Below are positions 1-5,605 of a DNA stretch of 21,134 nucleotides, piece after piece. The notes beneath the pieces were generated by a model that searched no databases, was not told the origin of the DNA, and saw only the letters and a program-made list of their open reading frames with translations. The DNA lies in IMG/VR virus record IMGVR_UViG_3300044628_001165, positions 1 to 21,134 of that record; one strand, 5' to 3'. This DNA comes from a virus. The stretch's first letter is position 1. Each line of letters begins with the position of its first letter. The position numbers were made by a program, and so were the translations under genes.

Positions 1-20
1 AAGCGGGATTCATGGCTCGC

Positions 21-28
21 GCTATTAC
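21..28 (+). promoter_or_regulatory. -10-like box before the first gene
   Basis: GC-TATTAC lies 24 nt before the ATG at 53. The sixth base is C rather than T, so it is a weaker member of the box family seen throughout the window. No -35 hexamer is visible, and only 20 nt of upstream sequence are present. Confidence 0.4.
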
Positions 29-52
29 AGTCGGCGCACAAGCCATAGACGG

Positions 53-613
53 ATGGAGCCTTCCCAGCGCGAACTAATCCCGGTTCACCTCCTGCCGGAC
101 AGCGAGCGACTGCTGAGGGCGCACAATGAATGGGCGGCGGCATGGGACCAGTCCGGCAATGAAGAAGAAGAATTTGACTTTGAAGCGCAAGTGAAAAATG
201 CCTACAACCACTATTCAGACGGGCTTTCGCCTATTCAAGTCCGCTGGCGCCTGCAGCAGGAGAACCCCCTCCTGCCGGCCAGGCAGATCGCCCGCGTTCA
301 ACGCGCCGCCGAGAGGGCACTCCTGGCGGCTGAAAGCGCTCCGCCCGAGCTGCGCCGGGCCATGGTGGCCGCCGGCAGACAGCAGGCCATTCAGGGCGCC
401 CTGAGGCGCGGGGACTGGGGCTCTGCGCTGCGGGGACTCGACCGGGCCGGGGAGATTGCGGGCGAGCTGCGGGAGTCGGCCGGCTTGTCAGAGGAAGACC
501 TTGTGTTGGTGGTGACGGTGGAGGATCCGGCCCCGCCGCCCCTGCTGGGCGAGGCGAGCGAGACGGGACACGTTCTCACGGGCGAGACCGGGGAGACGCC
601 TGCCGAGCCTTAA
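53..613 (+). CDS. Possible terminase small subunit / DNA-binding protein
   Basis: This encodes 186 residues. An acidic N-terminus (EEEEFDFE near residue 40) is followed by a helical stretch around residues 55-95 (LSPIQVRWRL, then PARQIARVQRAAERALLA) that could be a helix-turn-helix. Residues 105-137 (AIQGALRRGDWGSALRGLDR) resemble the oligomerisation helices of phage small terminase subunits, which often read 'A..aGD..aAlr.ld'. The C-terminus is acidic and Pro-rich. If the call is right, the protein would recognise the packaging site and recruit the large terminase. Against it, the large terminase is 5 kb away on the opposite strand. The ATG at 53 fits the spacing rule from the box at 21-28. 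A generic DNA-binding accessory protein is the main alternative. Confidence 0.45.
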   Translation: MEPSQRELIPVHLLPDSERLLRAHNEWAAAWDQSGNEEEEFDFEAQVKNAYNHYSDGLSPIQVRWRLQQENPLLPARQIARVQRAAERALLAAESAPPELRRAMVAAGRQQAIQGALRRGDWGSALRGLDRAGEIAGELRESAGLSEEDLVLVVTVEDPAPPPLLGEASETGHVLTGETGETPAEP

Positions 614-667
614 TGAGAACCCTTGCGGCGCAGTGAGCCTCAGGCAAGACAGGGCCATTCATCAACG

Positions 668-680
668 ATTGCTAAGCGCT
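668..680 (+). promoter_or_regulatory. Repeated motif ATTGCTAAGCGCT, copy A
   Basis: This is the first of three copies (others at 988-1000 and 1682-1694). Its core, AAGCGCTT with the following T, is a perfect palindrome. It ends 14 nt before the -10 box of the next gene, versus 26 nt for the other two copies. A 12-nt difference is roughly one helical turn, so a protein-binding site on the same face of the DNA is conceivable. The role as an operator or activator site is inferred. Confidence 0.5.
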
Positions 681-691
681 TGTGCATGGCG

Positions 692-700
692 TGCTATTGT
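692..700 (+). promoter_or_regulatory. Extended -10 box TGC-TATTGT
   Basis: The box lies 25 nt before the ATG at 726. The same nine bases occur on the opposite strand at 4661-4669, again 25 nt before an ATG. That match is the strongest internal support that these boxes are real. Confidence 0.55.
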
Positions 701-725
701 TCATGGGCATTCATTCAAGAGCGCC

Positions 726-995
726 ATGCCCGCACCCATTCAACGGCCAACGCCAGCATTCAAGACGAAAGCGGGATGGTTAACGCCTTACGCGCTGGCT
801 TGCGGCTACATGGAGTCCGCCGGAGGCGAGCGCGACGAGGTGACGCTGGAGGCGCTGTGCCTTGACAGGCTGACTTACCGCGTGTCGTGGTGGGAGGGCA
901 ACCACAGAAAGGAAGAGCATTTCAGGCTGCTAGTTATGGCGCGGAAAGCGTTCAGGCAGGCAGTCTCGGCGCAGAGCCTCGTAACAAATTGCTAA
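726..995 (+). CDS. Small unrecognised protein (89 aa)
   Basis: The start is ATG 726 (MPAPIQRPTPAFKTKAGW), chosen because it sits 25 nt after the TGC-TATTGT box. An in-frame start at 633 would add an implausible 31-residue Arg/Cys-rich leader. The protein is mixed basic/acidic with two Trp near residue 60 (RVSWWEGNHRKEEHF), and no signal peptide or membrane segment is visible. The C-terminal codons run into the next regulatory motif: the TAA stop lies inside the copy of ATTGCTAAGCGCT at 988-1000. No family is recognised. The position among single-gene cassettes suggests a phage accessory protein. Confidence 0.5.
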   Translation: MPAPIQRPTPAFKTKAGWLTPYALACGYMESAGGERDEVTLEALCLDRLTYRVSWWEGNHRKEEHFRLLVMARKAFRQAVSAQSLVTNC

Positions 996-1000
996 GCGCT
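988..1000 (+). promoter_or_regulatory. Repeated motif ATTGCTAAGCGCT, copy B
   Basis: This copy is identical over 13 bases to copy A and overlaps the stop codon of the gene ending at 995. It ends exactly 26 nt before the TAATGT box, the same spacing as copy C. Confidence 0.5.
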
Positions 1001-1040
1001 CATCCCCCACAGCAATACGCCCATGCTAATGTGTGGGAGC
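998..1040 (+). repeat. Imperfect inverted repeat flanking a -10 box
   Basis: The left arm GCTC-AT-CCCCCACA (998-1011) and the right arm TGTGGGAGC (1032-1040) are complementary apart from a short bulge. They enclose the TAATGT box at 1027-1032. The same arrangement occurs at 1692-1734. It could be an operator or a hairpin at the transcript 5' end. Confidence 0.45.
1024..1032 (+). promoter_or_regulatory. Extended -10 box TGC-TAATGT
   Basis: The box lies 24 nt before the ATG at 1057. No Shine-Dalgarno sequence occurs in the gap, so a short SD-less leader is predicted. Confidence 0.5.
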
Positions 1041-1056
1041 AATCGCAACCGACAAC

Positions 1057-1428
1057 ATGGCCACCACAACCGACAGGTGTTTCCCGTTTACCACCGCCGA
1101 GTGGTCTGCGCTGAAGCGCTGCGCCGCGACTATGCGCAGATGGGATGAAGACTGCTGTAATGGCGTCATTCAATATGACGACAACGACAGCAACCCGCGT
1201 CGCTACTCCGTGGATCGGTGGAATTCTTTTACCATCCCCGGCCCCGTTGTGGCCGATAAGTCAAAGGCTGCGATAGAAAAAGCCGGCAAGATCGCCGCCA
1301 AGCATGGCTTATCTGTCTACCACCAGAGCGACCCACGCGGCTGTGCCTTGTATGTATTCAGCGCCGCGGACCTTCGCGGGCGAAAAATTGACGAATGCTA
1401 CAGCATGATGGCAAAGCCCGTGCTCTAG
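1057..1428 (+). CDS. Unrecognised protein (123 aa)
   Basis: The start is ATG 1057 (MATTTDRCFPFTTAEWSALKR), 24 nt after the box; the upstream in-frame GTG at 1033 lies within the promoter inverted repeat. The sequence has Asp/Asn-rich turns (QYDDNDSNPRRYSVDRWNSF), then a helical, basic segment (KSKAAIEKAGKIAAKHGL) and a hydrophobic strand (GCALYVFSAADL). It looks like a small soluble alpha/beta protein. No domain is recognised and no catalytic motif is obvious. It is one of a run of small accessory genes with individual promoters. Confidence 0.6.
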   Translation: MATTTDRCFPFTTAEWSALKRCAATMRRWDEDCCNGVIQYDDNDSNPRRYSVDRWNSFTIPGPVVADKSKAAIEKAGKIAAKHGLSVYHQSDPRGCALYVFSAADLRGRKIDECYSMMAKPVL

Positions 1429-1477
1429 CATCTCCCATTCATTGCCATTCATCTGCCATTTATTTATTCATTCAGCC

Positions 1478-1678
1478 ATGATGATTTTAACCACGCAAAA
1501 CGTCATTCATCGCCACGGGCACGCAATTATTCGCCCGGCTGATAGGTCTTGCTGGATTCTCGTCTCGCCGTGCGGTCGATACCGCTCCCAGTACGAGACG
1601 CGCCGCGAAGCTGTCGCCGCTGCGATCGCCGCTGTGCTCGCTCGCCGTCAACGCGAACAGGCCAGGGCAGCACCGTAA
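1478..1678 (+). CDS. Small basic protein (66 aa)
   Basis: The start is ATG ATG at 1478-1483. The longer frame from 1442 uses an ATT start and reads through T-rich repeats (CATTCATT motifs), which is unlikely. The product (MMILTTQNVIHRHGHAIIRP...) is His/Arg-rich, with an SPCGRYRSQYETRREA segment and an Ala/Arg-rich C-terminal helix. That pattern is common in small nucleic-acid-associated phage proteins. A HIP1 octamer (GCGATCGC) lies in the gene at 1622-1629. No clean TAnnnT box is seen at the usual distance, so it may be read through from the gene ending at 1428. No family is recognised. Confidence 0.5.
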   Translation: MMILTTQNVIHRHGHAIIRPADRSCWILVSPCGRYRSQYETRREAVAAAIAAVLARRQREQARAAP

Positions 1679-1681
1679 ATA

Positions 1682-1694
1682 ATTGTTAAGCGCT
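1682..1694 (+). promoter_or_regulatory. Repeated motif ATTGTTAAGCGCT, copy C
   Basis: This differs from copies A and B by one base (C to T). It starts 4 nt after the upstream stop codon and ends 26 nt before the TATTAT box. Confidence 0.5.
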
Positions 1695-1734
1695 CATCCC
1701 ACCGTGCCTATTGCTCAGGCTATTATGTGGGAGC
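1692..1734 (+). repeat. Imperfect inverted repeat flanking a -10 box
   Basis: GCTC-AT-CCCAC (1692-1702) pairs with GTGGGAGC (1727-1734) around the TATTAT box. It has the same geometry as the repeat at 998-1040, although the sequence between the arms differs. Confidence 0.45.
1718..1726 (+). promoter_or_regulatory. Extended -10 box GGC-TATTAT
   Basis: The box lies 25 nt before the ATG at 1752. It is close to the bacterial consensus TATAAT. The region 17 nt upstream reads CCCACC, so there is no -35-like hexamer. Confidence 0.55.
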
Positions 1735-1751
1735 GTTTCAACCGCTGACCC

Positions 1752-2270
1752 ATGCAACCGTCCTTCCATTGCATTGCCAATATCGGCGATGCGACTCCGC
1801 TTGTCCATGGCGGCGCTTTCGTTATGATCGATCGACGCGGCGCGTATTGTCCTGAATTGTTAATCTTGGAACCCTACGGTTCCGACAATTACAGTGATCC
1901 TACAAACTGGCGCCTTCACACTGTTCAATGCAAGCGCCTGACTGTAATTAAAGCCAGCGGCTTTGGCGCCCGTTTGTCAGACAATCCATTCCACGTTAAC
2001 ACAGCTACGTGGTGGTCTGGCGATCTTTCGCCTTTCGCTGAATACATAGGCGAGTCGCTAGAAAGTATAGCGCGCAGGTTTGCGTCAAGCGGACCGCTTG
2101 ACAGGGCTTTTTTGTATCACGATCTTTTTAACTATCACGGCTCCGCTAACTTTGACGAATATCCGCGGGAATTGAATAAAAGACAGGCTAGTAATTTTTG
2201 CCGCGCCATGGATCGCCAAGTCAAGGCCACAGGAAAGTGGGCGGACGGTTACGGGGTTAACTTCGCTTGA
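1752..2270 (+). CDS. Unrecognised protein (172 aa)
   Basis: The start is ATG 1752, fixed by the TATTAT box 25 nt upstream. The protein is soluble and rich in aromatic residues (GDATPLVHGGAFVMIDRRG near the N-terminus, then TATWWSGDLSPFAEYIG in the middle). Its C-terminal half has an apparently helical part (ESLESIARRF) and an FLYHDLFNYHGS segment. The leading 'hGGAFVMID..G' strand-turn-strand looks like the start of a compact beta domain. No catalytic motif or membrane segment is visible and no family is recognised. Base composition here is more AT-rich than in the virion genes, consistent with an accessory gene of separate origin. Confidence 0.6.
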   Translation: MQPSFHCIANIGDATPLVHGGAFVMIDRRGAYCPELLILEPYGSDNYSDPTNWRLHTVQCKRLTVIKASGFGARLSDNPFHVNTATWWSGDLSPFAEYIGESLESIARRFASSGPLDRAFLYHDLFNYHGSANFDEYPRELNKRQASNFCRAMDRQVKATGKWADGYGVNFA

Positions 2271-2286
2271 CCGCCCCGCAATTCCG

Positions 2287-2295
2287 CGCTAACTT
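2287..2295 (+). promoter_or_regulatory. -10-like box CGC-TAACTT
   Basis: The box lies 26 nt before the ATG at 2322. It keeps the TAnnnT skeleton but lacks the preceding TG or GG. Confidence 0.35.
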
Positions 2296-2321
2296 TTCAT
2301 TGCCCCACCGCTTCTCCTGTT

Positions 2322-2567
2322 ATGTGGTTTGATCGTTTCGACATTGTGGAGGCTCATTACTGGTATTGCTCCCATTATTACAACGGCATGGGCTCCGGGC
2401 TTTACGCTCGCCTCTGCCGTATTGGCAAATACTTTCGACCTGCCCCACTCAGCAATGGGCCAAGCACAGAGAACGCTTGGCGAATTTACAACGCCTTAGA
2501 GATTAAGGCTGGCCGCAAGCGCACACACTACAGAGTGCTTCCCACGGGCGAAGCCCGCCTAGCCTGA
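2322..2567 (+). CDS. Small aromatic-rich protein (81 aa)
   Basis: The start is ATG 2322, 26 nt after TAACTT. The N-terminal half is very rich in Tyr, Trp and His (VEAHYWYCSHYYNGMGSGLY), then basic (GRKRTHYRVL). No membrane segment is seen. The body of the protein (SGLYARLCRIGKYFRPAP, then AWRIYNAL) looks like a small alpha/beta fold. No family is recognised. It lies 51 nt after the previous stop and 31 nt before the next gene, so it could be cotranscribed with the gene at 2599. Confidence 0.5.
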   Translation: MWFDRFDIVEAHYWYCSHYYNGMGSGLYARLCRIGKYFRPAPLSNGPSTENAWRIYNALEIKAGRKRTHYRVLPTGEARLA

Positions 2568-2598
2568 ATCCCTCACCGCCCCATCGCTTCGCGTCATC

Positions 2599-3252
2599 AT
2601 GGAACCAACCCAAATGTTGCTGGCTATCTCACAGGCTCCCATTGTTTCACAAGATACGCTCCGCTCTGATCACCTATGTTCGGCCCTGATCAGGGAGGCT
2701 GACAGGCTGGAGATTGAGCTTGACCGCGACTTATGGCAGCCTGCCGCCGCAATCGCCGCCCATGGCAGGAAGCCTGGCCAAATTTGCTTGAGCCTCCCGC
2801 CAAAGCTGGAAGAGATTGGCAGTGAGATAGTGCGGGAACTGTTCACAGAGCTTAACTGGCACGCGCCTAGTGGCTGCAGCTTGGGCGAGTCAGAAGTTGA
2901 CGGCGCACTATTTCTGTGGGAGCTGACGCCTGAGGCGCAAGCGGAGGCGATTAACGCTGACCCGGCGTCAAGGTTTGAGGCGATGACGCTAAGCGTCCCC
3001 AGCCATTGGCTATCAGCCATTGTCAATGGAGATGAATCTAGTTTCGATTGCTATGGCGACGCAGGGGATTACAGGGCGTATAAAGCGTTTAGCAAGGGGG
3101 AGCTTTCCGGCGGCTGGAGCGTTACTAGCACGGCGGAAGAGTCCGAATTCTCTAAATCGCATGACGCTACCGGCTATGGCGTGCTGGCGTGTGACGTGAC
3201 AACTTGCATTGCGATGCGCCTAAAGCCGGAATCGGCGCGGCCTGCCGCTTGA
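2599..3252 (+). CDS. Phage accessory protein with a DUF6926-like C-terminal domain
   Basis: This encodes 217 residues. The N-terminal half (1-125) is helical and unassigned (DHLCSALIREADRLEIELD...). The C-terminal part, about residues 130-210, reads SVPSHWLSAIVNGDESSFD...YRAYKAF, then a strand pair with ESEFSKSHDATGYG. This matches the layout of small phage/plasmid proteins of the 'P.w....l.NGD.sgl...d...' type (DUF6926-like), whose function is unknown. The family link is by memory of the motif and not by search. No clear TAnnnT box precedes the ATG, so it may share a transcript with 2322-2567. Confidence 0.55.
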   Translation: MEPTQMLLAISQAPIVSQDTLRSDHLCSALIREADRLEIELDRDLWQPAAAIAAHGRKPGQICLSLPPKLEEIGSEIVRELFTELNWHAPSGCSLGESEVDGALFLWELTPEAQAEAINADPASRFEAMTLSVPSHWLSAIVNGDESSFDCYGDAGDYRAYKAFSKGELSGGWSVTSTAEESEFSKSHDATGYGVLACDVTTCIAMRLKPESARPAA

Positions 3253-3268
3253 CGGGAACGATAAAGGA

Positions 3269-3277
3269 GGCTATTAT
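3269..3277 (+). promoter_or_regulatory. Extended -10 box GGC-TATTAT
   Basis: The nine bases are the same as at 1718-1726, here 24 nt before the ATG at 3302. The gap contains a possible 5'-leader hairpin (GGGAG...CTCCC, about 3279-3295) and no Shine-Dalgarno sequence. AAAGGAGG just upstream (3263-3270) resembles an SD sequence but lies too far from any start to act as one. Confidence 0.55.
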
Positions 3278-3301
3278 GAGGGAGTCAATCGCTCCCCTCT
3301 C

Positions 3302-3499
3302 ATGGCCAACCTGACCGCTCAGAGCCGTAACGATGCCCAGCCGTGGAACCACTACGAAACCCGCGACGAGCACGGCCACCCCCTCCAGGCCGGCGCCGCC
3401 ATCGGCAGCAGAATCTACCATCCACGAATGCGCGGATGCCTGTCCGGCGCTACGCTCGGCCGCTGCTATAGCTACGCGCTAGCTTGCCCGCTGCGCTAG
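3302..3499 (+). CDS. Small unrecognised protein (65 aa)
   Basis: The start is ATG 3302, 24 nt after TATTAT. The product is polar and Gly/Arg/Tyr-rich (RDEHGHPLQAGAAIGSRIYHP, shown in part) with two Cys near the C-terminus and no predicted helix of note. The coding call rests mainly on the promoter-to-start spacing. It is the last + strand gene before the convergent junction. Confidence 0.45.
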   Translation: MANLTAQSRNDAQPWNHYETRDEHGHPLQAGAAIGSRIYHPRMRGCLSGATLGRCYSYALACPLR

Positions 3500-3671
3500 C
3501 GACCCGCGCCATTCTCCGCCCCGATTCGTTATAGAAACCGGGGCGGGGTTGCGGTTTCGTGTGGGCGGGGCGGGGTCCCCATACCCCCCACACCTCCCAC
3601 CCCTAAACCCCTTACATAAAACGACACCACCCAAAAGCAATAGGGAGGGGCAGTGGTCCGTTTTCAGCAGA
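3500..3671. other. Non-coding convergent junction with G-rich to C-rich switch
   Basis: This is the longest gene-free stretch among confidently called genes (172 nt). It begins with a hairpin, CCGCCCCG (3516-3523) pairing with CGGGGCGG (3539-3546) over a 15-nt loop, with no T-run. A series of G-runs on the + strand follows (3540-3575). At the GGGGTCCCC palindrome (3572-3580) composition flips to C-runs (to about 3610). It could terminate the converging transcripts, form a G-quadruplex, or mark a replication or packaging feature. Which of these applies cannot be told from sequence alone. Confidence 0.5.
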
Positions 3672-3929
3672 TCAGCCCGCCTTTTTTTCTACGGCCCCAG
3701 ACTCAAAATTAACAATTAGCGGATGCTTGTCTTCCGGCGGATCGCAGGGGTCAGCGTTCGCCTCCTGTGCAATGATAATAGCCAAGCAGCCAAGCGCCTC
3801 GCAGCGAGACAGCCCGCTATTTGCCATGGCACCAGTCACTGCGTCGCAAAATGCGACAATGCGCTTTTCCTGCGGCCTGTTTATCTTGCCGGTTGCGGGG
3901 TAAAAGGCTTCGCGCTCGCCTGATGCCAT
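3672..3929 (-). CDS. Small unrecognised protein (85 aa)
   Basis: The start is the ATG at 3929 (MASGEREAFYPATGKINRPQ), 21 nt after a TGC-TATCAT box; the longer frame from 4031 would run through that box. The central part is a probable amphipathic helix pair (RIVAFCDAVTGAMANSGLSR, then EALGCLAIIIAQEAN). The C-terminus is Pro/Asp-rich and ends in EKKAG. There are three Cys and no clear metal site. No family is recognised. It is the last of four small - strand genes. Confidence 0.5.
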   Translation of the reverse strand: MASGEREAFYPATGKINRPQEKRIVAFCDAVTGAMANSGLSRCEALGCLAIIIAQEANADPCDPPEDKHPLIVNFESGAVEKKAG

Positions 3930-3939
3930 GGTGCTTTCG

Positions 3940-4128
3940 CTAACCCAAAGATGATAGCACGCCAGGCCAAAAACCGGGCTCGCCTTGAAGGATTTTGATT
4001 TGCTTGCAATGTTCCGCAATCCTGGCGGCAATAGCCTTTCTCCGTCCGCGCTCCAAGAATGCCAAGCGCTCCGCTATTCGAGCCCTTTGCAGTCCGGTCA
4101 GCGGCCGAGTTTCGTAAAATTCCGGCAT
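3940..4128 (-). CDS. Small helical basic protein (62 aa)
   Basis: The chosen start is the ATG at 4128 (MPEFYETRPLTGLQRARIAER), 5 nt after the stop of the upstream gene. A TTG at 4155 would overlap that gene by 22 nt. The bulk of the protein is one or two Arg/Lys-rich helices (ERLAFLERGRRKAIAARIAE), which could bind nucleic acid or form a small helical bundle. It is probably cotranscribed with 4134-4424. No family is recognised. Confidence 0.45.
   Translation of the reverse strand: MPEFYETRPLTGLQRARIAERLAFLERGRRKAIAARIAEHCKQIKILQGEPGFWPGVLSSLG
3951..3959 (-). promoter_or_regulatory. Extended -10 box TGC-TATCAT
   Basis: On the - strand the box lies 21 nt before the ATG at 3929 and inside the end of the upstream gene (stop at 3940). 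The gene at 3672-3929 could therefore be transcribed separately. Confidence 0.5.
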
Positions 4129-4133
4129 GGCAA

Positions 4134-4424
4134 TCAACAGTAATTTTTCTTCCAAGCCTCAACCTCGGTCCGCTCTCGGTCGCCGAGGGCGCCGATGCAC
4201 GCAAGCGCTTTTCTATGCGCGTGGGCAGCTTCGATCATGTCGATAAACTCGGCGTCTGCCTCGATCTCGCCGGTAAAATCTTTGCCGGCCGCAAATGTGG
4301 CCCGGCGAACTGCAGCGGATCCTGCGCCAAGAATTTCGAGCCTCTTTTCGCTTTCCCTCGGCCCCCACTCCAGGCCGCAAAGCCATTCGACAACTTCGGG
4401 CGGCGGAAGATAGGTTGAGGCCAT
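4134..4424 (-). CDS. Small unrecognised protein (96 aa)
   Basis: The start is the ATG at 4424, 22 nt after a TGC-TAGGCT box. The sequence begins MASTYLPPPEVVEWLCGLEWG. It then has an acidic middle (GEIEADAEFIDMIEAAHAHR) and a Lys-ended C-terminus. The alternating acidic/hydrophobic pattern predicts two or three helices. It is followed after 5 nt by the next gene. No family is recognised. Confidence 0.5.
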   Translation of the reverse strand: MASTYLPPPEVVEWLCGLEWGPRESEKRLEILGAGSAAVRRATFAAGKDFTGEIEADAEFIDMIEAAHAHRKALACIGALGDRERTEVEAWKKNYC

Positions 4425-4446
4425 GAAGCCAAGGACGCGCTTGCCT

Positions 4447-4455
4447 AGCCTAGCA
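4447..4455 (-). promoter_or_regulatory. Extended -10 box TGC-TAGGCT
   Basis: On the - strand, 22 nt before the ATG at 4424. TAGGCT keeps the TAnnnT skeleton. Confidence 0.4.
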
Positions 4456-4473
4456 GGCGTGGCGCGTTGCAGC

Positions 4474-4635
4474 CTAGTGTTTCGTAATGGACTTGCGGCT
4501 GACGGGCCTCGTCACGCCGGCTGGATCAATGACCGCAACCTTGCCGGAAGAAGGCAGAGCGCCATAGTGGTACGGCAACTTCCAGCCTGGCCGGCCGTCA
4601 ACCTTGACGAAGGTGTAGGAAGAGGGTCGATCCAT
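4474..4635 (-). CDS. Very small protein (53 aa)
   Basis: The start is the ATG at 4635 (MDRPSSYTFVKVDGRPGWKL). It follows TGC-TATTGT by 25 nt, exactly as in the gene at 726, and this decides against the longer frame from 4755, which crosses two promoter boxes and overlaps the divergent gene. The product is a small beta-rich, basic protein (VKVDGRPGWKLPYHYG, then SGKVAVIDPAG). No family is recognised. It is the first of the - strand set and divergent from the DUF6378-type gene. Confidence 0.45.
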   Translation of the reverse strand: MDRPSSYTFVKVDGRPGWKLPYHYGALPSSGKVAVIDPAGVTRPVSRKSITKH

Positions 4636-4660
4636 AAGACAGCGCCTTACTCGCTTCCAA

Positions 4661-4669
4661 ACAATAGCA
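4661..4669 (-). promoter_or_regulatory. Extended -10 box TGC-TATTGT
   Basis: On the - strand, 25 nt before the ATG at 4635, with sequence and spacing identical to 692-700. It forms a divergent pair with the box at 4690-4698. Confidence 0.5.
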
Positions 4670-4689
4670 CGCTCTACCGCCCGACGCCA

Positions 4690-4698
4690 TGCTAAAAT
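4690..4698 (+). promoter_or_regulatory. Extended -10 box TGC-TAAAAT
   Basis: The box lies 19 nt before the ATG at 4718, the shortest spacing of the family. The hexamer is one base from the TATAAT consensus. Confidence 0.5.
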
Positions 4699-4717
4699 TT
4701 GATTTTCACAGCAGCCC

Positions 4718-5434
4718 ATGGCCAGCCTTGAGGAAACCCTGGAAGAGCGCGGCAAGCGTTACGGCAGTTTTGCGGAGCATTCGGCGATCACCGACGCGCT
4801 GAAAGAGGCCGCCGCCGCCAACACTCCGCACAAGACAAAGCTCGCGCCTGATCAGAAAGAAGCGCTCGACATGATTTTTCACAAAATCGGTCGCATCCTT
4901 GCCGGCGACCCGGACTGGGCTGATAGCTGGCACGACATCGCCGGCTACGCCAAGCTGGTCGAGGATCGCCTGAACGCCGAGCAGGCGGCCGAGGCGAAGA
5001 AGACGGCGGCCCGAGCCGCTGCGGGCGATCCATGGGAGCCCCGCGCCCCCGTCGAGCTTCAGCTTTTCGACAGCAGCAACATTATCGAGTATTCGCATTT
5101 CGGCAAAGCAAGCGCCGCCTCGCATTCCGAAATCTGCTTTTGCGTGCCGCCGGCACAGGAGCGCAGGTTTCCATCGGGCGCCCACGGGCGTCCCGTCGAA
5201 CTCCATGACAGAATTAAGGTTGCCTGCGACCCGGCCGGCCGCCCGATTAAACCACGCACTTATTTTGTGGTATCGGTCGAGGAGCTTGATGGCGGTTGCC
5301 AGCGCATTTGCGCTATTCCCGAGCGGTACTGGGTTCTGCGCAGCGACTTCCGCGAAGCGCTGCGCCGGGGGGCAAGCCTCGATCTCCGCAAAGAGCTTTG
5401 GATGCTGGAGCGCTTTGGCTATCGTCGGGGCTGA
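4718..5434 (+). CDS. DUF6378-type phage protein with extra C-terminal region
   Basis: This encodes 238 residues. The first about 88 (ERGKRYGSFAEH..., then EALDMIFHKIGRILAGD, then DSWHDIAGYAKLVEDRL) match the DUF6378 layout. That is a short helical domain common in phage and plasmid genomes with conserved HK.aRi..Gd and DSW.DiaGY motifs; its function is unknown. An Ala/Glu-rich linker (about 88-105) leads to about 130 further residues with strand-like segments (DRIKVACDPAGRPIKPRTYF, then ELDGGCQRICAIP) and a basic helical end. The family is normally close to 100 residues, so the C-terminal half is an unassigned addition. The ATG follows TAAAAT by 19 nt. A 303-codon frame on the opposite strand is a shadow. 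Confidence 0.7.
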   Translation: MASLEETLEERGKRYGSFAEHSAITDALKEAAAANTPHKTKLAPDQKEALDMIFHKIGRILAGDPDWADSWHDIAGYAKLVEDRLNAEQAAEAKKTAARAAAGDPWEPRAPVELQLFDSSNIIEYSHFGKASAASHSEICFCVPPAQERRFPSGAHGRPVELHDRIKVACDPAGRPIKPRTYFVVSVEELDGGCQRICAIPERYWVLRSDFREALRRGASLDLRKELWMLERFGYRRG

Positions 5435-5440
5435 GCGACG

Positions 5441-5605
5441 ATGGCGCAAGCGATTCTTATTCTGGCATTTTCTTTTTCTTCGGAGTTGACTGCTGTGATT
5501 TTCCATCCCGACCCAACCTGGCCTGAAATTGCCGCGCTGGCGATAACTTGGCTGCCAGTGCTGATTGTCTCCGCCGCAATCTTCCGCCTGGGGCCGCCGG
5601 ACTGA
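5441..5605 (+). CDS. 54-residue two-helix hydrophobic protein
   Basis: ATG 5441 starts 6 nt after the preceding stop and the frame ends at TGA 5605. Residues 1-22 (AILILAFSFS followed by SELTAVIF) and 30-50 (IAALAITWLP followed by VLIVSAAIF) are strongly hydrophobic, separated by HPDPTWPE, and the tail is RLGPPD. This is the profile of a small inner-membrane protein with two spanning helices. A holin-like or Rz-associated role is possible, but no lysin is adjacent and no family is recognised. It is probably cotranslated with the DUF6378-type gene. Confidence 0.5.
   Translation: MAQAILILAFSFSSELTAVIFHPDPTWPEIAALAITWLPVLIVSAAIFRLGPPD

Noticed and set aside
633-725. N-terminal extension of the gene at 726
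   Set aside because: It would translate through the repeated motif and the -10 box, and the predicted leader looks non-coding.
1441-1477. CATTCATT-type short repeats
   Set aside because: Several CATTCAT copies occur here and near 655-715, but spacing is irregular and they are too short to claim as an iteron array or regulatory repeat.
3263-3270. AAAGGAGG as a ribosome binding site
   Set aside because: The next ATG in a long frame is more than 30 nt downstream, and the sequence lies upstream of the predicted transcription start, so it would not be in the mRNA from that promoter.
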